In this document: positions 44,661 to 47,825 of the stretch, one piece after another
Numbering within the stretch: position 1 is the first letter of the stretch
Layout of the letters: every line of letters starts with the position of its first letter
Source of the DNA: a bacterium
Lineage (GTDB): Bacteria; Bacteroidota; Bacteroidia; NS11-12g; UBA955
Direction: 5' to 3'
DNA: 47,825 nt
Assembly (NCBI GenBank): GCA_029945665.1
Contig: JAQSCZ010000017.1
Span: 1 to 47,825, forward strand
The notes under the pieces: model-generated
What the model was told of the DNA's origin: nothing
The model's database searches: none
Seen by the model: only the letters and a program-made list of their open reading frames with translations
Made by a program: the position numbers and the translations under genes

Positions 44661-44990
44661 ATCGGTTACCACCATTTCAAAGGTACTTAATTGCTTTGTA
44701 ATTGATAGATTCGTATCTTTCAATGTTCTAATTTGAGCCAAAAGCTTATATTTTAGTGCATCCTTATCATCTGTTTCAGATTTATACATCTCCCCTTTAT
44801 CCAATATAAGCCATTCCGCACTAATTTTAGGAAAATTGATTAAAACAGCTATTACAAGGTCTAAGCTTGCCTTGTTTCTTCCTGATGCCAAATGAGAAAG
44901 GACGGCATTAGAAATACCTAATTTATTGGCAAAGTCAAGCCTACTCATTCCTGAACTTACAAATACTTGTATTATTTTACTCTCAATCAT
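44652..44990 (-). CDS. XRE-type helix-turn-helix regulator
   Basis: A 112-residue protein with an N-terminal Cro/CI-type helix-turn-helix (MSRLDFANKLGISNAVLSHLASGRNKASLDLVIAVLINFP), then SAEWLILDKGEMYK, the usual Bacteroidota linker, and a C-terminal coiled-coil-like helix (KLLAQIRTLKDTNLSITKQLSTFEMV) for dimerisation. Three palindromic sites start 1 nt before its start codon, which strongly suggests autorepression. Its target genes elsewhere are unknown. Confidence 0.88.
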   Translation of the reverse strand: MIESKIIQVFVSSGMSRLDFANKLGISNAVLSHLASGRNKASLDLVIAVLINFPKISAEWLILDKGEMYKSETDDKDALKYKLLAQIRTLKDTNLSITKQLSTFEMVVTDLK

Positions 44991-44991
44991 G

Positions 44992-45049
44992 TTTACAAAT
45001 GTAAATTATAACCTTTACATTTGTAAACAAAGTGTTTTACATTTGTAAA
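44992..45049. promoter_or_regulatory. Three palindromic operators spaced 22 bp
   Basis: O1 TTTACAAATGTAAA (44992-45005), O2 TTTACATTTGTAAA (45014-45027) and O3 TTTACATTTGTAAA (45036-45049) share TTTACA/TGTAAA arms around a 2-bp centre, AA in O1 and TT in O2 and O3. Centres are exactly 22 bp apart, so all three face nearly the same side of the helix. O1 contains TACATTTG on the minus strand and O3 contains it on the plus strand, while O2 supplies TTTA at 20 nt from either. The layout looks like mirrored divergent promoters covered by one regulator, most likely the XRE protein. Confidence 0.75.
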
Positions 45050-45447
45050 TTTATATATATGCTTATATATCAATTAATTGTAATTATACTATTTGTATTA
45101 ATAGTGATGGCTGAGATATAAAACGAGTGATCAAGTTGGATTTATTCACTAAATGCAAACTTTACTTCTAAAGTCAAAAGATCTAACAAAAATATCAACA
45201 TTTTATTGGCAATAAAGTTAATTAAATCTAAATTTTGATACCTATATTAATAGTTTATATAACAATCATATATAAATGATTTGTAATTATTTAGATAATT
45301 TGTATAGTTATTATTTAGCCCGTTAAAAGTGGCGAAATACCCAAATTAACCTTGGTCTGCTATCCCCTATTATTACTTGTTTCTTACAACCAATTTATAA
45401 ATCAATTTATTTACACTATTTTTACAACTTATTTATTAACTGTGTAT
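45050..45447 (+). other. Gene-free A/T-rich stretch before the Asp-box gene
   Basis: About 400 bp without a convincing coding frame. It is very A/T-rich, with alternating TATA runs near 45051-45070 and repeated TTTGTA/ATTTGT motifs near 45280-45305. An in-frame ORF reaches back to 45352, but the codons before 45448 spell a hydrophobic stretch unlike a signal peptide. No promoter of good quality was found for the downstream gene. It could be the leader of a rightward transcript from the O2/O3 promoter. Confidence 0.4.
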
Positions 45448-47433
45448 ATGAACAAAAAATTACTATTGCTTGCATTGGGATTACCATTCCTACTAAATGC
45501 TCAAAAGTCAGCAAGGCCTGACATCCAGCCCGCTCAAGGCTTATTATTAACCCCAAATGTTGAACACTTTACGGAAAAACAAACAGATTCTATCTCTTCA
45601 AATTCTGTAATGACCTCTAAATCATCAACTAAAAGAGGTACTTCAACTTCCTATAATTTCATACAAATTGGAAATACTTACTATGATTTGCAGACGAATG
45701 CTAGTATTGGTCGTAGAATAATGTTACTTCCAAACGGTAAGGTATCAGCTGTATGGACGACTTCTGATAACAAAACAATTGGTTTCCCCAACAGAGGAAC
45801 TGGTTATAACTTCTATGATTCTCTTGCTTGGTTCCCTAGCCCTATTCATACCCCTCGCCTTGAAACTTCTAGAACTGGCTGGCCCTCACTTGGTGTCAAC
45901 GGCAATAGCGAATGGGTAATGGGTCACGATGCTACATTGGGAGGATTCGTAAAATCGACAAACAGCTCTATTGGAAGTAAATCATGGACTTCATCTTCAG
46001 CTGTGCTGACTCAAATTAATAAACGTCCAATTTGGGGTAGAGTTGCAAACAACGGAAATTATTTCCATTGCGTTGCAAATTATTCTGATTCGGGTGCAAT
46101 TGGTGAAAAGAGAGCACCGACAATCAATGGTGTTTTTGCTCCTATGACCTACAGCCGATCAACAGATGGTGGTGTTACATGGTCAACACAACACATGCTA
46201 TTACCAGGTTATGACAGTTCAAGATATGTTTCTGGTGGTGGCGATCAATATGCAATTGATGTTAGAGATTCAATTGTTGTGATTGTTTCAGGAGATATAC
46301 ATGAAGATGTTGCAATGTGGAAATCTACGGACAATGGCTTAACATTCAACAAAACGATTATGGATACCTTCAATTATTCGCCTTACAGAGATACCATGGT
46401 ATTTGTTGGTAGCCCTTTTGTTTGTGACGGGTCATTAGATGTAATTATTGATAAATCAGGAGCCGCACACGCTTTTTGGGGTGTAACTAATGTAACCAAA
46501 AGAAATAAAAGTGCTGACAGTAGTTTCTTTTCCCCAGCCCAATCCTTATTGGCTTATTGGAGCGAAAATACACCTTTAACTCAATTTATTGCGGCAGGTT
46601 CTCAATTCCCAATAGATCCAAATCCAGATCTTAATGTAGGCGGACTCTCTGACACAACCTATTCTGTTTACCCTGGCACATACGCTCCAAGACAAGCTAA
46701 TTTCTTGCTAAGAGATGGTTCATCTGCTACCTTACAAGGTGCACGTTTAACCAATACAGCTTTATTGCGTTCCCCTTCTGCTGGTATGGATAACAATGGT
46801 AACATCTTCGTTAGTTTTTCATTGCCCGTTGCAGGCGATGTTGATGATGCATTCTGTAATTTTAGAGATATTATGATGGTGCATTCTACAGACAATGGTT
46901 TAACTTGGGAAAGACCAATCGATATTACTAAAATAGCCGGAAGTGAAGAAGATTTTGGCTGTGTTGCAAAAAAAGTTGACAATTTCGTTCACTTGATTTT
47001 CCAACAAGATGAATCTACCGGCACCAATTTATCAAACCGTGCAGGTGATGTTTCTTTAATTGGTGACAATGGTAATTATATTATGTATGCTGCAGTTCCT
47101 GTATCAAAAATTTTAGATGGTACAATTGGCAATAGCTACACAAAAATTGATAAGGTTATTAATTCAAAAGAAATATTTATTGTTTCTCAGAACCAACCGA
47201 ACCCTTTCAGCTCAAATTCAGAAGTTTTAATTTGGTTAGAAAATCAAGCCGATGTTACTTTAGAAATTACTAACATGATGGGCCAAGTAATTTCAACTCA
47301 AACTTACTCTGAAATGAGTGCTGGAAATCAAATTTTAAAAATCAATGGCGACGCTTTAACAACTGGTATTTATTTTTATACTGTAAAAACAAGTACAAAC
47401 AGTGTTACTCAAAAAATGATGATTCAACGTTAA
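45448..47433 (+). CDS. Secreted Asp-box (sialidase-fold) protein, T9SS type A cargo
   Basis: A 661-residue protein from ATG 45448, which gives a clean signal peptide (MNKKLLLLALGLPFLLNAQK). The body is a beta-propeller with Asp-boxes STDGGVTW, STDNGLTF and STDNGLTW, as in sialidases and BNR-repeat proteins. I did not identify the Arg triad and FRIP motif of true sialidases, so enzyme activity is unproven. The C-terminus is a type A sorting domain (QNQPNPFSSNSEVLIWL, LTTGIYFYTVKTSTNSVTQKMMIQR). It is likely surface-exposed or released. A strong terminator follows. Confidence 0.88.
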   Translation: MNKKLLLLALGLPFLLNAQKSARPDIQPAQGLLLTPNVEHFTEKQTDSISSNSVMTSKSSTKRGTSTSYNFIQIGNTYYDLQTNASIGRRIMLLPNGKVSAVWTTSDNKTIGFPNRGTGYNFYDSLAWFPSPIHTPRLETSRTGWPSLGVNGNSEWVMGHDATLGGFVKSTNSSIGSKSWTSSSAVLTQINKRPIWGRVANNGNYFHCVANYSDSGAIGEKRAPTINGVFAPMTYSRSTDGGVTWSTQHMLLPGYDSSRYVSGGGDQYAIDVRDSIVVIVSGDIHEDVAMWKSTDNGLTFNKTIMDTFNYSPYRDTMVFVGSPFVCDGSLDVIIDKSGAAHAFWGVTNVTKRNKSADSSFFSPAQSLLAYWSENTPLTQFIAAGSQFPIDPNPDLNVGGLSDTTYSVYPGTYAPRQANFLLRDGSSATLQGARLTNTALLRSPSAGMDNNGNIFVSFSLPVAGDVDDAFCNFRDIMMVHSTDNGLTWERPIDITKIAGSEEDFGCVAKKVDNFVHLIFQQDESTGTNLSNRAGDVSLIGDNGNYIMYAAVPVSKILDGTIGNSYTKIDKVINSKEIFIVSQNQPNPFSSNSEVLIWLENQADVTLEITNMMGQVISTQTYSEMSAGNQILKINGDALTTGIYFYTVKTSTNSVTQKMMIQR

Positions 47434-47453
47434 CCACTTTTACTAACTTCATT

Positions 47454-47490
47454 AAAAAAATCCTGATTAAGCAATCAGGATTTTTTTTTT
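47454..47490 (+). terminator. Intrinsic terminator after the Asp-box gene
   Basis: Arms 47454-47468 and 47473-47487, with core ATCCTGATT/AATCAGGAT and a 4-nt AAGC loop, are followed by a T-tract to 47490. Confidence 0.92.
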
Positions 47491-47530
47491 GAACCCAATC
47501 TAAAAATAATTAAAATAATTTTGAAAAACA

Positions 47531-47561
47531 TTTGTTTCTAAGTTTAAAAAACATACATTTG
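47531..47561 (+). promoter_or_regulatory. Promoter of tRNA-Lys
   Basis: TTTG (47531-47534) and TACATTTG (47554-47561) are separated by 19 nt, a full match to the Bacteroidota housekeeping promoter. The -7 element ends 21 nt before the mature tRNA 5' end. Confidence 0.75.
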
Positions 47562-47582
47562 CACCACTCTAAAAAAGAGTAT

Positions 47583-47658
47583 GATTCCGTAGCTCAGCTG
47601 GTAGAGCATTACACTTTTAATGTAGTGGTCCTGGGTTCGAATCCCAGCGGGATCACCA
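47583..47658 (+). tRNA. trnK: tRNA-Lys (anticodon TTT)
   Basis: A complete cloverleaf: acceptor GATTCCG/CGGGATC with one G-U pair, D arm GCTC/GAGC, anticodon stem TTACA/TGTAG with loop CTTTTAA (anticodon TTT), T arm CTGGG-TTCGAAT-CCCAG, discriminator A at 47655 and an encoded CCA at 47656-47658. It decodes AAA and AAG. It stands alone with its own promoter and terminator. Confidence 0.97.
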
Positions 47659-47663
47659 GCCAT

Positions 47664-47697
47664 AAAAAACCCTTTGAAAAAATCAAAGGGTTTTTTT
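47664..47697 (+). terminator. Intrinsic terminator of tRNA-Lys
   Basis: Arms at 47664-47677 and 47683-47697, core ACCCTTTGA/TCAAAGGGT, with a 5-nt A loop and ending in seven T. It starts 6 nt after the CCA end. Confidence 0.9.
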
Positions 47698-47825
47698 ATT
47701 TACTCCTTTTTGGAAGGAAGCAGATCAGGTTCAAAAGCTGTGGGGAGAATAATTTAAAATCAGATATTTGGGATCAAGACCAAAAGTTGTGGGCTAGGCA
47801 TATAATTTAGCTAAACGAAAAAGGA

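Noticed and set aside
44992-45049. Three regularly spaced repeats as a miniature CRISPR
   Set aside because: The repeats are 14-bp palindromes with 8-bp gaps directly before a regulator gene, and no cas genes are present; operators explain them.
7069-47433. A sialic-acid utilisation system formed by the esterase-like and Asp-box proteins
   Set aside because: The two genes lie about 38 kb apart with unrelated genes between them, and neither substrate is shown; no nan genes are present.
47532-47810. A 92-codon plus-strand ORF
   Set aside because: It runs through the tRNA-Lys gene, its promoter and its terminator; the protein is an artefact of reading the tRNA.

Overview
The window is a low-GC chromosomal segment of a Bacteroidota bacterium, most like the Chitinophagales/Sphingobacteriales part of the phylum. 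The evidence is: four large secreted proteins with type IX secretion (T9SS) sorting tails of types A and B; DUF5683 next to ParAB; DUF3127; a CcoN-CcoO fusion in a cbb3 oxidase operon; promoters of the Bacteroidota type (TTTG, about 20 nt, TAnnTTTG); and no evident Shine-Dalgarno sequences. I see no phage, insertion sequence, CRISPR array or rRNA. There is one tRNA (Lys, anticodon TTT).

Layout. 1-2025: a small membrane ORF at the edge and a peptide-type substrate-binding lipoprotein. 2060-5119: UPF0173 metal hydrolase, ParA, ParB and a DUF5683 protein, read as one rightward unit. 5286-8404: a RhlE-type DEAD-box helicase with a foldable leader, a STAS-like small protein, and a sialate-O-acetylesterase-like SGNH hydrolase with a small secreted partner. 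8470-18220: a leftward respiratory operon of eleven genes. In transcription order it encodes an Rrf2 regulator, a Cys-rich 60-residue peptide, CcoI, a CBS-pair protein, CcoS, CcoNO, CcoQ-like, CcoP, CcoG, FixH and a TauE/SafE-like membrane protein. The two smallest subunits (CcoS, CcoQ-like) were found by direct reading.

18483-26805: a small membrane protein with an outer-membrane beta-barrel protein, an SprB-repeat adhesin-like T9SS protein, L-isoaspartate methyltransferase, and a rightward trio (Gfo/Idh-like protein, lipoprotein, polyprenyl-phosphate sugar transferase) likely involved in surface polysaccharide. 26812-36136: a T9SS type B protein with an IgGFc-binding-like region and PKD domain, a double M16 peptidase, GyrA and a TPR protein. 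36257-41769: a tightly packed leftward operon of DinB-like, NRDE/TANGO2, ATP-grasp, a T9SS protein with a gingipain-like fold that seems to lack the catalytic pair, and a GreA/GreB-like protein. 41895-44256: DUF3127, M42 peptidase and an LpxL-type acyltransferase. 44322-47433: an ArsR-type regulator, an XRE-type regulator with three evenly spaced operators, and a secreted Asp-box protein. The window ends with tRNA-Lys and its terminator.

The most notable signals are: the three palindromic operators spaced 22 bp apart that lie on mirrored promoter elements upstream of the XRE gene; an FNR-geometry palindrome and an A/T palindrome in front of the cbb3 operon; several candidate copper-handling elements inside that operon; the five-gene overlapping operon with a degenerate C25-like protein; and a recurrent pattern of -7 boxes ending only a few bases before start codons.
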